Positions 36,501 through 47,386 of a stretch of 64,000 nucleotides of DNA are shown here, one piece after another. Both the position numbers and the translations under genes were made by a program. The notes under the pieces are model-generated. The model did not search any database. It saw only the letters and a program-made list of their open reading frames with translations, and was not told the DNA's origin. Origin of the DNA: Xenorhabdus griffiniae (GTDB lineage Bacteria; Pseudomonadota; Gammaproteobacteria; Enterobacterales; Enterobacteriaceae); assembly GCF_037265215.1 (NCBI RefSeq), contig NZ_CP147737.1, positions 2,884,001 through 2,948,000 of the forward strand. Reading direction: 5' to 3'. The number at the start of each line of letters is the position of its first letter. The first letter of the stretch is position 1.

Positions 36501-37748
36501 CTATTGTCCACTCAAAATTCGCGCTGGATCAAGTTTACTGGCCCGACGAGCAGGATACCAACTCGCCAACAAGCTTAATACTAATGCCGTTAACAGAACA
36601 TAAAGCACATCCATAACATGCAGTTCTGATGGCAAAAAGTCGATAAAATAGATATCTCCTGAAAGGAGTTGGTGTCCAAGCAGCTTTTCTAACCCTTTAA
36701 TGATAGCCGTCAAATTTAATGATGTGAAAATCCCGACAACGACACCAATTATGCTCCCTATCATGCCTGTTAGTAATCCATACCATAAAAAAATTGCCCT
36801 GATATGGCTATCCTTTGCTCCCAAAGTACGCAAGATAGCGATGTCACTGCTTTTATCCTTCACCGCCATAATCAGTGTTGAAATAATATTAAAGCAAGCA
36901 ACACCAATAACCAGTACCATCGCCAGGTACATAATGCTACGTACCATCTGGATATCGTTGTACATATAACCGTAATCTTTTGTCCAGGTGCTGATATAGA
37001 CATATTTTCCTGTCGCGTTACCTGCATCCCACACACGTTGCTCTGCGGCAAAAACATTATCGGCTTTAATGGCAATACCAGTGATTGCATTACCGTAATC
37101 CAGATAGTTCTGGGCATCAGGCAAAGGAACAAGGGCCAAACTGTGATCTAACATGCCACTCAACTGGAAAATACCCGCAACCTGTAAACGGATGCGTTTA
37201 GGCTGCAAAAGTTTCAGGCTCGCATCATTATTGGGGATCATGACTGTCACCCAATCACCCTGTTTCACGTGCAGTGAATTAGCCACCCCCTGCCCTAAAA
37301 TCACCTGATTTTTTCCTGCCCTGAACGTTTTCCATGCCCCGTTACGCACAAACTGAGGTAAGGTACTCACATCCATCTCGGTATCCAGATCGACTCCACG
37401 TACCTGTATAGCATGAAGTTTTTCACCGCGCTCCATCAGTCCAGTGAGCTCAATATAGGGAGAGGCTCCGGCAATACCAGGTGTCTGTCTCACCCGCTTA
37501 AGGGCGGTTTCCCAATCCTGGAAAGGCTGCTCCACAGCATAAATTTGTCCATGTGGCACAACGGAAAGTATCCGATTGTTCAACTCTCGTTCAAAACCGT
37601 TCATGGCACTCAAGCCAATAATCAGCACCGCCACACCCAACATGATACCCAGCGTTGAAATGACAGAGATCAGGGAAACCATGCCTGAACGACGTCGGCC
37701 ACGACTAAATCGTAATGCGGTAAATAGTGCAAGAGGCAGGTTTACCAT
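36501..37748 (-). CDS. lolE: lipoprotein-releasing ABC permease LolE
   Basis: The 415-residue protein has four membrane helices (one near 25-45, three after 270) and a large periplasmic domain of the MacB type. [21 protein letters not shown] and the C-terminal [20 protein letters not shown] are typical. With LolC and LolD it forms the complex that extracts outer-membrane lipoproteins and hands them to LolA. The ATG overlaps the lolD stop by one base (TAATG), so translation is coupled. Confidence 0.95.
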   Translation of the reverse strand: MVNLPLALFTALRFSRGRRRSGMVSLISVISTLGIMLGVAVLIIGLSAMNGFERELNNRILSVVPHGQIYAVEQPFQDWETALKRVRQTPGIAGASPYIELTGLMERGEKLHAIQVRGVDLDTEMDVSTLPQFVRNGAWKTFRAGKNQVILGQGVANSLHVKQGDWVTVMIPNNDASLKLLQPKRIRLQVAGIFQLSGMLDHSLALVPLPDAQNYLDYGNAITGIAIKADNVFAAEQRVWDAGNATGKYVYISTWTKDYGYMYNDIQMVRSIMYLAMVLVIGVACFNIISTLIMAVKDKSSDIAILRTLGAKDSHIRAIFLWYGLLTGMIGSIIGVVVGIFTSLNLTAIIKGLEKLLGHQLLSGDIYFIDFLPSELHVMDVLYVLLTALVLSLLASWYPARRASKLDPARILSGQ

Positions 37749-38452
37749 TACATCTCCCCCGCCGCCAGGGTTAATTCATCCTGCAAATACCCATCACGCA
37801 TTTCTACCTGACGTGCCAGTTGGTTAGCTAATTTCAGATCATGGGTAACAACGAGAAACGCAGTACCTTGCTGTTGGTTCAGTTCTTGCAAAAGCTGAAA
37901 CACACTGTCTGCATTTCGTTGATCAAGGTTACCCGTTGGTTCATCCGCCAACACCAATGACGGTTCATTTACCAGCGCCCGGGCAATGGCAACACGTTGA
38001 CGTTCTCCCCCTGACAGCTCAGATGGCCGATGATGCGCCCGATGCTCCAACCCAACCGCCGCCAGCATATCCAGCGCTTTTTGCTGAGAATGGCGTTTTT
38101 GTCCGCCAATCAGGAGCGGCATCGCAACATTTTCCAATGCCGTAAAATCAGGTAATAAATGGTGAAACTGATAAATGAAACCAATTTCACTGTTACGTAA
38201 TTCTGCTCGCGCAGACGAAGACATTTGGTTGAGTGATTGCCCTTTGAACCGGACTTCACCAGACGTAGGTGAATCCAAACCACCAAGCAAGTGCAAGAGG
38301 GTACTTTTGCCAGAGCCAGAACTCCCGACAATGGCCATTATTTCACCCTGTTGCATGGAGAAAGTGACATTCTTTAATACTTCTGTAGAAATTTTTCCTT
38401 CCTGATATTTTTTGCACAGTTGGTGACACAGTAATAAAGGGTGTTTACTCAT
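37748..38452 (-). CDS. lolD: lipoprotein-releasing ABC ATPase LolD
   Basis: The 234-residue nucleotide-binding subunit has Walker [10 protein letters not shown] near residue 42, the Q-loop in [12 protein letters not shown], the signature [16 protein letters not shown], Walker [13 protein letters not shown] and the switch His in VVTHDLKL. It drives lipoprotein release through LolC and LolE. It overlaps lolC by eight bases. Order lolC-lolD-lolE is as in E. coli. Confidence 0.96.
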   Translation of the reverse strand: MSKHPLLLCHQLCKKYQEGKISTEVLKNVTFSMQQGEIMAIVGSSGSGKSTLLHLLGGLDSPTSGEVRFKGQSLNQMSSSARAELRNSEIGFIYQFHHLLPDFTALENVAMPLLIGGQKRHSQQKALDMLAAVGLEHRAHHRPSELSGGERQRVAIARALVNEPSLVLADEPTGNLDQRNADSVFQLLQELNQQQGTAFLVVTHDLKLANQLARQVEMRDGYLQDELTLAAGEM

Positions 38453-39647
38453 AACGTAAAGCCTCAGCAGGTTGGGTGGTCGCCGCGCGCCAGGAAGGGT
38501 ACAGCGTCGAGATTAAGGAGATCAACATGGCACTGATGGCAATCAGCATTACTTGCGTAGCATCAATTGCAACAGGTAACCGAATGCCCTCAGACAGCAA
38601 TCCGATAATTGGCATGAGATTATTTAACTGACTGGAAAGCAATATTCCCAATCCTGTTCCCAATACAGCACCAATAATGCCGGCTCCCGCGCCCTGGATC
38701 ATAAAGATGGCCATCACTTGACGTCGGGTCAGACCTTGCGTCTGCAAGATAGCGATTTCACCCTGTTTTTCCATCACCAGTAAAGAGAGAGAGGTAATAA
38801 TGTTAAAAGCAGCAACGGCTATAATCAGGCTCAGCAATAATCCCATCATGTTTTTCTCCATGCGAACCGCCTGAAAAAATTCCCCTTTGCGTTCACGCCA
38901 ATCTTTCCATATCAGCCCTTTTGGCAGGGTTTGCTGGCTCAAGGCATCTACGGTGAGGGGTTCATTGAGAAACAAGCGCCAGCCGGTAATATTACCTATG
39001 GGATAGCGCAACAATCTGGCCGCATCCTGTTGATTAACTAACATTTCCGTACCATCGGCTTCACTATTGGCGAAGAATGTACCCGCTACCGTGAATAAAC
39101 GCTGGCTGGGAATTCGGCCCATTGGTGTTAACTGACTGGCACTCGGCACGATAATACGGATTTTATCGCCCCGTTTTACCCCTAATTTAGCCGCCAATTT
39201 TTCTCCCAAAATGACAAAATAACCTCCGGGTTGTAGTTGGCTTCGATTGACATTAACAAGATGTTCTGCCAATGGCGCATATTCGTCCTGGTTAATACCT
39301 AACATGACACCAACCCCTACATTGTGGTGACTCTGTAGCACCACATCTCCTTGTACGATAGAGGTGATGCGATTAACCCCCTTTAATCCCACCAGCTGGC
39401 TAACCGGATGTTCAACCGGATTGATAGCGCCTTTTCCCGATGTAATGATAGCCTGCGGCATAAAGCCCAGGATGCTATTTTCTAATGAACGCTCAAAACC
39501 GTTCATGACTGACAATACCGTAATCAAGGCCGCGACGCCTAGCGTAATGCCAATCGCTGACAACCATGAAACAAAACGGCCAAATTTATCGACCGCCCGC
39601 CCGCGCATATAGCGCAATCCTATAAATAATGAGACCGATTGAAACAT
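38445..39647 (-). CDS. lolC: lipoprotein-releasing ABC permease LolC
   Basis: The 400-residue permease is first in the operon. It starts [20 protein letters not shown] and ends [19 protein letters not shown]. It has four helices with a periplasmic domain that contains the LolA-binding hook region in family members. It is paralogous to LolE ([16 protein letters not shown] versus [16 protein letters not shown]). A divergent mfd lies 195 bases upstream. Confidence 0.95.
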   Translation of the reverse strand: MFQSVSLFIGLRYMRGRAVDKFGRFVSWLSAIGITLGVAALITVLSVMNGFERSLENSILGFMPQAIITSGKGAINPVEHPVSQLVGLKGVNRITSIVQGDVVLQSHHNVGVGVMLGINQDEYAPLAEHLVNVNRSQLQPGGYFVILGEKLAAKLGVKRGDKIRIIVPSASQLTPMGRIPSQRLFTVAGTFFANSEADGTEMLVNQQDAARLLRYPIGNITGWRLFLNEPLTVDALSQQTLPKGLIWKDWRERKGEFFQAVRMEKNMMGLLLSLIIAVAAFNIITSLSLLVMEKQGEIAILQTQGLTRRQVMAIFMIQGAGAGIIGAVLGTGLGILLSSQLNNLMPIIGLLSEGIRLPVAIDATQVMLIAISAMLISLISTLYPSWRAATTQPAEALRYE

Positions 39648-39842
39648 GAAATCTGTTACGCCCCTGTTGCCAAAGCAAAGTGTTCGGGGATAATAAAGGG
39701 TAGCAATATTTTATGGAACCACCCGTATCCCGGTTCTGTGGTTTTTTTACTTTCTCTCAACCTACCAGCGTATTTATTGTAAGGCCACTGGGCAAAAATG
39801 TGTTGGGAATGGACTGAATCTTAGAGAACACATCAAACGCTT

Positions 39843-42800
39843 ATGTCAGCAAAATATCGTTATCAACTTCCTGAAAGCCGCGGCGATACCCGCTACTTAG
39901 GCCATTTGACGGGTGCCGCTTGTGCCGTTGAATGTGCTGAAATCATTGAACGTCACCCAGGGCCAATACTGCTGGTGACCAAAGATATGCAAAATGCCCT
40001 ACGATTGCGTGATGAAATTCAACAGTTCACCGACGCACCAATAAATACGATGTCAGATTGGGAAACTTTGCCCTACGATAGTTTTTCTCCTCACCAAGAA
40101 ATTATCTCCAACCGCCTGTCCACGCTTTATCACTTACCATTTATGACGAAAGGGGCATTAATCCTTCCCGTCAACACCTTGATGCAACGTGTCTGCCCTC
40201 ACGATTATCTCAAAGGACATGCATTGGTCATGCACAAGGGACAGCGTCTTTCACGTGATAAACTGCGGGCAGAACTGGAACAAGCAGGTTATCGCAGTGT
40301 TGAACAGGTACTTGAACATGGCGAATTTGCTACACGTGGTGCCTTGTTTGATCTCTTCCCTATGGGCAGTGAGTATCCTTATCGTATTGATTTTTTTGAT
40401 GATGAGATAGACAGCCTGCGCACGTTTGATGTGGATAGTCAGCGTACCTTGGCCGAAGTGGAAAAAATCAATTTATTGCCAGCCCATGAGTTCCCAACCG
40501 ACCAGGATGCGATTGAGCTGTTTCGCAGCCAATGGCGCGAACAGTTCGAAGTCCGTCGTGATGCTGAACATATTTATCAGCAAGTCAGTAAAAAAGTGCT
40601 CCCTGCCGGCATTGAATATTGGCAACCCTTGTTCTTTGAACACCCTTTACCCGCCATCTTTGAGTATCTGCCCGAAAATACCCTGCTGATTACCCAGAAT
40701 TTGGTCAGTGCGGCGGAGCGTTTCTGGCAAGATACGAAACAACGTTTTGAAAGCCGCAAAGTTGATCCCATGCGCCCGTTACTCGCTCCCGAACAGCTTT
40801 GGTTGCCTGTCAATACGCTATTCTCGGAATTGAAAAATTGGCCTCGGATTGAAGTTGATAATGCCCCCCTTCCTCAAAAAGCAAGGAATATCAACTTAGC
40901 CTATCAGGCTCTGCCTGATTTATCGGTTGCCGCACAGCAAAAAGAGCCATTGGATAAATTACGCCGTTTCATAGAGCAATTCAGCGGTAAGATCGTGTTT
41001 TCAGTGGAAAGTGAAGGGCGCCGAGAATCCATAAAAGAATTGTTGTCCCGAATTAAAGTCAAACCGGAAAAAATAAACCAGCTCACTGACGCTAATAATC
41101 TCGGCCATTATTTGATGGTGGGTGCCGCAGAGCATGGTTTTATTGATGAAGATAACAATCTCGCCCTGATTTGTGAAAGTGACATGCTGGGCGAACGTGT
41201 CAGCCGTCGTCGTCAGGATAACCGGCGCACAATTAATACCGATACATTGATCCGCAATCTCGCTGAATTACGGCATGGACAACCTGTTGTTCACCTTGAA
41301 CATGGCGTTGGCCGCTATCAGGGACTGATAACATTAGAAGCGGGTGGCATTAAGGCAGAATATCTTATCCTGACTTATGCCGGAGAAGACAAGTTGTATG
41401 TACCAGTCTCTTCCCTTCATCTCATCAGCCGCTATGCGGGGGGTACTGAGGAGAGTGCGCCCTTGCATAAATTGGGCGGAGAGGCATGGAATAAAGCGCG
41501 CCAGAAAGCAGCTGAAAAAGTGCGTGACGTTGCAGCCGAACTCCTGGATGTTTACGCACAACGGGCCGTAAAACCGGGTTTTGCTTTCAAGAACGATCGC
41601 GAACAGTACCAACTGTTCTGCCAAAGTTTTCCCTTTGACACAACGCCAGATCAAGAACAAGCCATCAATGCAGTCCTTGATGATATGTGCGAACCTATTG
41701 CTATGGATAGGCTGGTCTGTGGCGATGTCGGGTTTGGGAAAACAGAAGTTGCAATGCGTGCCGCGTTCCTCTCCGTCATCAACAATAAGCAAGTCGCAGT
41801 GCTTGTGCCAACCACCTTATTAGCACAACAGCATTATGATAATTTCCGTGATCGTTTTGCCAATTGGCCTGTGCACATTGAAGTTATGTCTCGTTTTCGT
41901 AGTGCAAAAGAGCAACAACAGGTCATTGATATGGCGGCGGAAGGTAAAGTGGATATCATTATTAGCACCCATAAACTGCTGCAAAGTGATCTGCGCTGGA
42001 AAGATCTCGGTTTGTTGATCGTTGATGAGGAACATCGTTTCGGCGTTCGTCATAAAGAACGTATCAAAGCTATTCGGGCAAATGTTGATGTCCTGACACT
42101 CACCGCCACCCCGATCCCTCGTACGCTCAATATGGCAATGAGTGGTATGCGCGATCTCTCCATTATCGCTACTCCCCCAGCCCGTCGTCTGGCAGTAAAA
42201 ACGTTTGTACGTGAATATGATAGCCTGGTGGTACGTGAATCTATCCTGCGTGAAATTTTGCGTGGTGGACAAGTTTACTATCTGTATAACGATGTTGAAA
42301 ACATCGAAAAGGCAAAAGCCCGCCTGGAAGAGTTGGTTCCCGAAGCCAGAATTGTTGTAGGGCATGGGCAAATGCGTGAGCGTGATCTGGAACGCGTTAT
42401 GACGGATTTCCATCACCAACGCTTTAATGTTCTGGTGTGTACCACTATCATCGAAACGGGCATCGATATTCCCAGCGCCAATACCATCATCATCGAACGT
42501 GCCGATCATTTTGGCCTGGCCCAATTACACCAATTACGTGGGCGTGTCGGGCGCTCCCATCATCAGGCTTATGCTTATTTGCTGACACCGCATCCAAAAG
42601 CCATGACCAGCGATGCACAAAAACGGCTGGAGGCTATTGCATCTCTCGAAGATCTGGGGGCTGGTTTTGCATTGGCTACCCACGATTTGGAAATTAGGGG
42701 AGCTGGCGAATTGTTGGGTGAAGACCAGAGTGGGCAGATGACCAGCATTGGCTTTACTCTCTATATGGAGTTATTGGAAAATGCCGTTGATGCTCTGAAA

Positions 42801-43289
42801 AATGGGCGAGAGCCTTCGCTTGAAGATCTCACCAATAACCAGACTGAGATAGAATTGCGTATGCCTGTGCTGTTGCCTGATGACTATATTCCAGATGTTA
42901 ACATACGCTTATCTTTTTATAAGCGTATTGCCAGCGCACAAAATAATCCCGAATTGGATGAGCTAAAAGTCGAACTTATTGACCGATTTGGTATTCTACC
43001 CGATTCAGGACGCCAACTACTGCAATCTGCTTCTATTCGCCTGATCGCCCGACAACTCGGTATTAAACGTATTGAAGCACATGAAAAAGGGGGTTTTATT
43101 GAATTTGTCCATCATAATAAAGTCGATCCGAATTATCTCATTAGTTTGTTACAAACGCAGCCCCATATTTACCGATTGGATGGACCTTATAAATTGAAAT
43201 TTATTACTGAGTTAACCGAACGGGCCACGCGTTTATCGTTTATCCAGCAATTATTAGAAGACTTTGATCTACACAAAAGTGATGCCTAA
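39843..43289 (+). CDS. mfd: transcription-repair coupling factor Mfd
   Basis: The 1148-residue translocase frees RNA polymerase stalled at DNA damage and recruits UvrA. In order it has the UvrB-like D1 domain, the RNA-polymerase-binding domain around residues 470-545 (GQPVVHLEHGVGRYQGL), the RecG-like motor with Walker A DVGFGKTEVAMRAA and LIVDEEHRFGVRHKER, helicase motif VI (QLRGRVGRSHHQAYAY) and the D7 domain at the end. Full length equals that of E. coli. Confidence 0.97.
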   Translation: MSAKYRYQLPESRGDTRYLGHLTGAACAVECAEIIERHPGPILLVTKDMQNALRLRDEIQQFTDAPINTMSDWETLPYDSFSPHQEIISNRLSTLYHLPFMTKGALILPVNTLMQRVCPHDYLKGHALVMHKGQRLSRDKLRAELEQAGYRSVEQVLEHGEFATRGALFDLFPMGSEYPYRIDFFDDEIDSLRTFDVDSQRTLAEVEKINLLPAHEFPTDQDAIELFRSQWREQFEVRRDAEHIYQQVSKKVLPAGIEYWQPLFFEHPLPAIFEYLPENTLLITQNLVSAAERFWQDTKQRFESRKVDPMRPLLAPEQLWLPVNTLFSELKNWPRIEVDNAPLPQKARNINLAYQALPDLSVAAQQKEPLDKLRRFIEQFSGKIVFSVESEGRRESIKELLSRIKVKPEKINQLTDANNLGHYLMVGAAEHGFIDEDNNLALICESDMLGERVSRRRQDNRRTINTDTLIRNLAELRHGQPVVHLEHGVGRYQGLITLEAGGIKAEYLILTYAGEDKLYVPVSSLHLISRYAGGTEESAPLHKLGGEAWNKARQKAAEKVRDVAAELLDVYAQRAVKPGFAFKNDREQYQLFCQSFPFDTTPDQEQAINAVLDDMCEPIAMDRLVCGDVGFGKTEVAMRAAFLSVINNKQVAVLVPTTLLAQQHYDNFRDRFANWPVHIEVMSRFRSAKEQQQVIDMAAEGKVDIIISTHKLLQSDLRWKDLGLLIVDEEHRFGVRHKERIKAIRANVDVLTLTATPIPRTLNMAMSGMRDLSIIATPPARRLAVKTFVREYDSLVVRESILREILRGGQVYYLYNDVENIEKAKARLEELVPEARIVVGHGQMRERDLERVMTDFHHQRFNVLVCTTIIETGIDIPSANTIIIERADHFGLAQLHQLRGRVGRSHHQAYAYLLTPHPKAMTSDAQKRLEAIASLEDLGAGFALATHDLEIRGAGELLGEDQSGQMTSIGFTLYMELLENAVDALKNGREPSLEDLTNNQTEIELRMPVLLPDDYIPDVNIRLSFYKRIASAQNNPELDELKVELIDRFGILPDSGRQLLQSASIRLIARQLGIKRIEAHEKGGFIEFVHHNKVDPNYLISLLQTQPHIYRLDGPYKLKFITELTERATRLSFIQQLLEDFDLHKSDA

Positions 43290-43323
43290 TCAAGCCACTT
43301 AAGCGATAAAAAGATAATGTCAC

Positions 43324-43396
43324 GATTGCACTATTTTTCCCAGTTCGCCAAATTACCCCTTAATGCGAACTAACCGAGAAACAGTGCAATCTTTTT
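43324..43396 (+). terminator. bipartite terminator hairpin after mfd
   Basis: GATTGCACT pairs with AGTGCAATC across 50 bases, and inside it CAGTTCGC can pair with GCGAACT. Seven T residues follow. The long structured stem could also be the end of an unannotated transcript. Confidence 0.65.
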
Positions 43397-43424
43397 TTAC
43401 TCTCCACTAAATAGTTAGAAAAAC

Positions 43425-43907
43425 TCATTGTTGTAGATGTGATTTCAGGATCAATTGTCCTTTCTCATTTAAAGGAATAGTGTCATCAGGTTTGTATTCA
43501 ATCCTGATTTTTCCTGGTTGTTCACCAATAACATAATTTACGTCATAGGCAACAACACGTGGTTTCTTAAAATGAAATTCTATACAGTTTTTTAACGTTG
43601 AGTGGATTAATGCGGGATATTTTCTATTAATTTTCAAGTAATTAATCAAGGTTAAAATACGATATTCATATTTAATCAAATGATTATGCACACTATTTTT
43701 TACGGTAAAAGGAATAGGAAATACGGCAATATGACAATAGGATTGACGAAAAAAAACCGTTGACCGGATAGGTTTCGCAGATAATACATGCGCAACGCTG
43801 GGGCGTGGCGGTTCAAAATAAAACGTTGCGGCTATACCAATGATGGCAATAGCAATAATAGTCATTATAAAACTCATTACATACTGTCTTATCGTTAGTT
43901 TAACCAC
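43425..43907 (-). CDS. umoD: YcfJ/UmoD-family envelope protein
   Basis: The 160-residue protein has an N-terminal hydrophobic segment (about 9-28), then SVAHVLSAKPIRSTVFF, and ends VAYDVNYVIGEQPGKIRIEY, then IPLNEKGQLIL. Those parts match E. coli YcfJ (YDVTYKIGDQQGKIR) and UmoD, which in Proteus mirabilis raises flhDC expression. The middle of YcfJ is a glycine zipper; here that part is replaced by an unrelated Lys/Tyr-rich stretch. The position between mfd and ndh agrees with ycfJ. A link to motility is inferred only from Proteus. Confidence 0.78.
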   Translation of the reverse strand: MVKLTIRQYVMSFIMTIIAIAIIGIAATFYFEPPRPSVAHVLSAKPIRSTVFFRQSYCHIAVFPIPFTVKNSVHNHLIKYEYRILTLINYLKINRKYPALIHSTLKNCIEFHFKKPRVVAYDVNYVIGEQPGKIRIEYKPDDTIPLNEKGQLILKSHLQQ

Positions 43908-43973
43908 ATAGCACCTTGATATATTGATAGTTTTCCACTCAATTTGATTAAAAGAATATTTCGCAACGATTTT

Positions 43974-44033
43974 AAATAGCGTTTCAAAATGATAGGCGTA
44001 TTCCTTACCTCAGTATGATGAAAACCTATTTAA
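43974..44033. repeat. palindromic repeat family B, copy 3, core deleted
   Basis: AAATAGCGTTTCAAAATGATAGGCGTATTCCTTACC joins directly to TCAGTATGATGAAAACCTATTT. The GC-rich hairpin of the full copies at 7122 and 24416 is missing. Confidence 0.75.
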
Positions 44034-44190
44034 TAAGCTAAAAGTGCGCTAAGTTAATTATTGAGAAAAATCCTATTCCGTTAAATCAGAAAAATCATTA
44101 AGCACTTATCCATGTTGTTATTTATTATTGTGAATAGTTTCAGTATTGACTTTACGAAAAAACAGCTTCTATACCTATTTCATTAAGAGT

Positions 44191-44284
44191 TATACCCATC
44201 TAACTTCAAGATGTGTGTGATTTCTCCCCGCTTTGCGGGGAGAAATCGTGTTGTAAATTGCAACTTGAAGTTTAATGCGTATAG
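44191..44284. repeat. palindromic repeat family A, copy 9
   Basis: It has TATACCCATCTAACTTCAAGATG, a GATTTCTCCCCGC...GCGGGGAGAAATC hairpin, then GCAACTTGAAGTTTAATGCGTATA. The spacer is shorter than in copy 2. Confidence 0.87.
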
Positions 44285-44615
44285 TACATAAAAAATTATC
44301 ACAATAAAAATTGCCATATAAAAAATACATGCAATAAAAAAATAAAAGATATACCTCCCAGGGCCTTGATCGTACAGACTGATAAAATTTCTGATACCAA
44401 GGTAACCTAACTAAAACAGGCGGTATTATAACGATTAATTAAATCTGCTGATAAATTATTTGATTATCTATTAGGTAGATATACATAACTAAGTCAGTTA
44501 AATGTATCTTGTATAACATATCAATATAATTATGGTTCACTATTTAAAAAAATTATCAACTATAACAATAATGAATTAATTAAAAGGAGGCTTGAATTTG
44601 ATTCAAATACAGTTT

Positions 44616-44708
44616 TATACCAATCTAGCTCCAAGATACGTGTGATTGCTTATATCTTCCCGCGTAGCAGGGAGATATAAAACGCATCTTGAAAGTCGAT
44701 TAATATAT
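44616..44708. repeat. palindromic repeat family A, copy 10
   Basis: ATACCAATCTAGCTCCAAGATACG, a TATATCTTCCC...GGGAGATATA hairpin, then ACGCATCTTGAAAGTCGATTAATATA. Both outer arms are related to the CAAGATGCGT side of the unit. Confidence 0.75.
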
Positions 44709-44831
44709 TATAGTAAATAATCAGGTTAAATTTAGAGAAGAATAATTATGATATGTATAATAATAAATATAATGAGTGGGTAAATGACTCACCTTAATTA
44801 ATTACTTCAAGATGAGCCATTTGGGCGCTAA

Positions 44832-46136
44832 TTAATGCAACTTCAGGCGTGGACGAATAACGCGGTTAATTCCTCCAACCAGCATCATCAAACCTGTTTT
44901 AATATATCCATGCAAAGCTACCTGATGCATACGATACAAAGAGATATAAACCATACGAGCAATGCGGCCTTCAACCATCATTGAACCACGCATCAAGTTC
45001 CCCATCAGGCTACCAACAGTACTGAACTTGGATAATGAAACCAATGAACCATGATCTTTGTAAACATACTCTTTCAATGGTTTTTCATTCAACAATGCCA
45101 GGATATTGTCATAACAACGGCTTGCCATCTGGTGAGCAGACTGCGCACGAGGAGGAACAAAACCCCCTTCTTTTTTCGGGCATGATGCACAATCCCCAAT
45201 GGCAAAAATATGATCATCCCGTGTGGTTTGCAAAGTAGGTTTTACAACCAATTGATTGATACGGTTGGTTTCCAATCCACCGATATCTTTCATAAAGTCA
45301 GGCGCTTTAATTCCCGCAGCCCAAACCATCAAGGAGGCTTTGATCTGCTCACCCTCTTTGGTATTCAACCCATCCTCATCCGCACTGGTCACCATTGTCT
45401 TGGTTAATACCTTAACACCCAGCTTAGTCAACTCTTGATGAGCAGCACTGGAAATACGTGTCGGCAATGCAGGCAGGATACGCTCCCCTGCCTCAACCAA
45501 CGTCACGTTCAGGGCATCTGAATTCAGGCTTTCAAAGCCATAGCTGTTAAGTTGCTTAACCGCATTATAAAGTTCCGCGGAAAGCTCTACGCCCGTCGCA
45601 CCACCACCAACAATCGCGATATTCACTTTTTCTTCTGCACTGTGATTTGCAGAATATTTCAGGAACAGGTTCAACATTTCATTGTGGAAACGATGTGCCT
45701 GTTGCGGGTTATCAAGGAAAATACAATTTTCCTTCACACCCGCCGTGCCAAAATCGTTAGATTGGCTGCCCAATGCCATAACAAGAATGTCGTAAGCCAA
45801 TTCACGCTCTGGTACTAACAAATCACCATCTTCATTACGGATACCAGCCAGAGTAATTTTCTTTCCTTCACGATTAATATTCGTGAGTGTGCCGAGCTGG
45901 AAATTGAAATAATGGTTGCTTGCATGAGCCAAATAACTCAATGCATCAACACCATCATCCAGAGAACCCGTTGCAACTTCATGCAATAGTGGTTTCCATA
46001 AATGGCTATTATTGCGATCCACCAAAGTAATTTCGGCTTTTTTCTTACGCCCTAATTTGTGTCCCAAACGCGTTGCCAGCTCTAAACCACCAGCGCCCCC
46101 ACCAATGATGACAATTCTTGTCTTTGGCGTTGTCAT
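44832..46136 (-). CDS. ndh: NADH dehydrogenase II (non-proton-pumping)
   Basis: The 434-residue peripheral membrane flavoprotein oxidises NADH and reduces quinone without moving protons. It has two Rossmann motifs: FAD-binding [17 protein letters not shown] (residues 9-25) and NAD-binding [33 protein letters not shown] is the second FAD contact. The C-terminal amphipathic part ends RLKLH. The gene is monocistronic, between umoD and nagZ. Confidence 0.96.
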   Translation of the reverse strand: MTTPKTRIVIIGGGAGGLELATRLGHKLGRKKKAEITLVDRNNSHLWKPLLHEVATGSLDDGVDALSYLAHASNHYFNFQLGTLTNINREGKKITLAGIRNEDGDLLVPERELAYDILVMALGSQSNDFGTAGVKENCIFLDNPQQAHRFHNEMLNLFLKYSANHSAEEKVNIAIVGGGATGVELSAELYNAVKQLNSYGFESLNSDALNVTLVEAGERILPALPTRISSAAHQELTKLGVKVLTKTMVTSADEDGLNTKEGEQIKASLMVWAAGIKAPDFMKDIGGLETNRINQLVVKPTLQTTRDDHIFAIGDCASCPKKEGGFVPPRAQSAHQMASRCYDNILALLNEKPLKEYVYKDHGSLVSLSKFSTVGSLMGNLMRGSMMVEGRIARMVYISLYRMHQVALHGYIKTGLMMLVGGINRVIRPRLKLH

Positions 46137-46336
46137 GAATACCCCACTGAAAATACAACATAATGTTATGTAAGGCGCTAAGTTCGTTTCTTTACGTAAA
46201 AACCTTGAATAACGTCCTTAAATAACTTCAAGCTAAACAAATTTCATATTGAAAATATCTCCAGAATATCATGGCAGGTCAGTTGGTCATACCAAAAATA
46301 ATCACAACTAAATTCTTTTGATTAATTAGACATCAA

Positions 46337-47347
46337 TCACAAAAATTGTTCACACAAACCCTGTAACGCCCGATTAGCCTTTTGCCAACGTTCAGATTGC
46401 TGTAATTCTTCCAAACTAAATTGTTTGCCTTGATGGTATAACTGTTTGACTTTAAGTGATTCAATGATCGGTAAGTTATCCAGCACACTGACTGCCCCTT
46501 CTCGATTGTTGCACACTAAAATCATGTCACAACCGGCATCTAATGAGGCTTTAGCCCGTTCAGCATAACCGCCCATCACTGCGGCGCCTTCCATCGACAA
46601 ATCATCAGAAAAAATAACCCCTGTAAATCCTAATTGCTGACGAAGTATGGATTTCAACCAATAAGGTGAACCACTTGCAGGACGGTGATCTATTTGCGGA
46701 TAAATCACATGAGCAGGCATAATGGCATCCAACAGATTACGTTGGATAAAATCGCGGAAAATCACCATATCATGACAACTAATGGCATCCATAGGACGAT
46801 TATCCCGTGGCGTTTCTTTATGGGAATCGGCTGTCACGGCACCATGGCCCGGAAAATGTTTCCCTGTCGATTTCATGCCCGCAGAATGCATTCCTTGAAT
46901 AAATTTTTCCGCCATTGCCATCGCAGGTTCTAGTTCTTCATGGAATGAACGTTCACCAATGGCTATGCACTTATGCCCTAAATCCAATACTGGCGCAAAG
47001 CTGATATCGATATCCATTGCGATCATTTCTGATGCCATTAACCAACCAGACTCTTTTGCCAGATGTGCTCCCATAAGCATGTCATGTACACAAGCAAAAG
47101 ATTGTGCCGCAGGTAAACGCGTAAACCCTTCATGAAAACGCTGAACACGTCCACCTTCCTGATCAACAGCAACCACCAAACGGTGGCGGGAAGCTGCGCG
47201 AATTTGGCGCACCAATTCACGTAATTGTGCTGTATCGTGGAAATTGCGGGTAAATAAAATTAAGCCACCCACTAATGGGTGCTGTAAAATTTCACGCTCT
47301 TCATTATCCAATTCATAGCCAACAACATCTAACATTACTGGCCCCAT
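46337..47347 (-). CDS. nagZ: beta-N-acetylhexosaminidase NagZ
   Basis: The start [14 protein letters not shown] is preceded by AGGAAGG; four residues further upstream is a GTG that I reject. The 336-residue family 3 glycosidase removes GlcNAc from 1,6-anhydro muropeptides in cell-wall recycling. The motif [19 protein letters not shown] (about residue 160) holds the catalytic His/Asp pair, and [10 protein letters not shown] carries the nucleophile Asp. It forms a run with thiK and lpoB as in E. coli. Confidence 0.95.
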   Translation of the reverse strand: MGPVMLDVVGYELDNEEREILQHPLVGGLILFTRNFHDTAQLRELVRQIRAASRHRLVVAVDQEGGRVQRFHEGFTRLPAAQSFACVHDMLMGAHLAKESGWLMASEMIAMDIDISFAPVLDLGHKCIAIGERSFHEELEPAMAMAEKFIQGMHSAGMKSTGKHFPGHGAVTADSHKETPRDNRPMDAISCHDMVIFRDFIQRNLLDAIMPAHVIYPQIDHRPASGSPYWLKSILRQQLGFTGVIFSDDLSMEGAAVMGGYAERAKASLDAGCDMILVCNNREGAVSVLDNLPIIESLKVKQLYHQGKQFSLEELQQSERWQKANRALQGLCEQFL

Positions 47348-47386
47348 AGCCTTCCTCACTTCTCTTTAAATTGGTTATTAGATTCA

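Larger units (their letters stand above)
43908..44831. other. 924-base intergenic region with three repeats
   Basis: AT-rich sequence holds a deleted family B copy and two family A copies. Around 44345-44420 a CCTCCCAGGGCCTTGATC...ACCAAGGTAACC stretch could form structure but matches nothing I know. No coding frame is supported. Confidence 0.5.

Noticed and set aside
41820..42524. Open frame of 234 codons on the minus strand
   Set aside because: It lies wholly inside mfd, which is certain from its motifs. The antisense frame has no ribosome site and a composition explained by the mfd codons.
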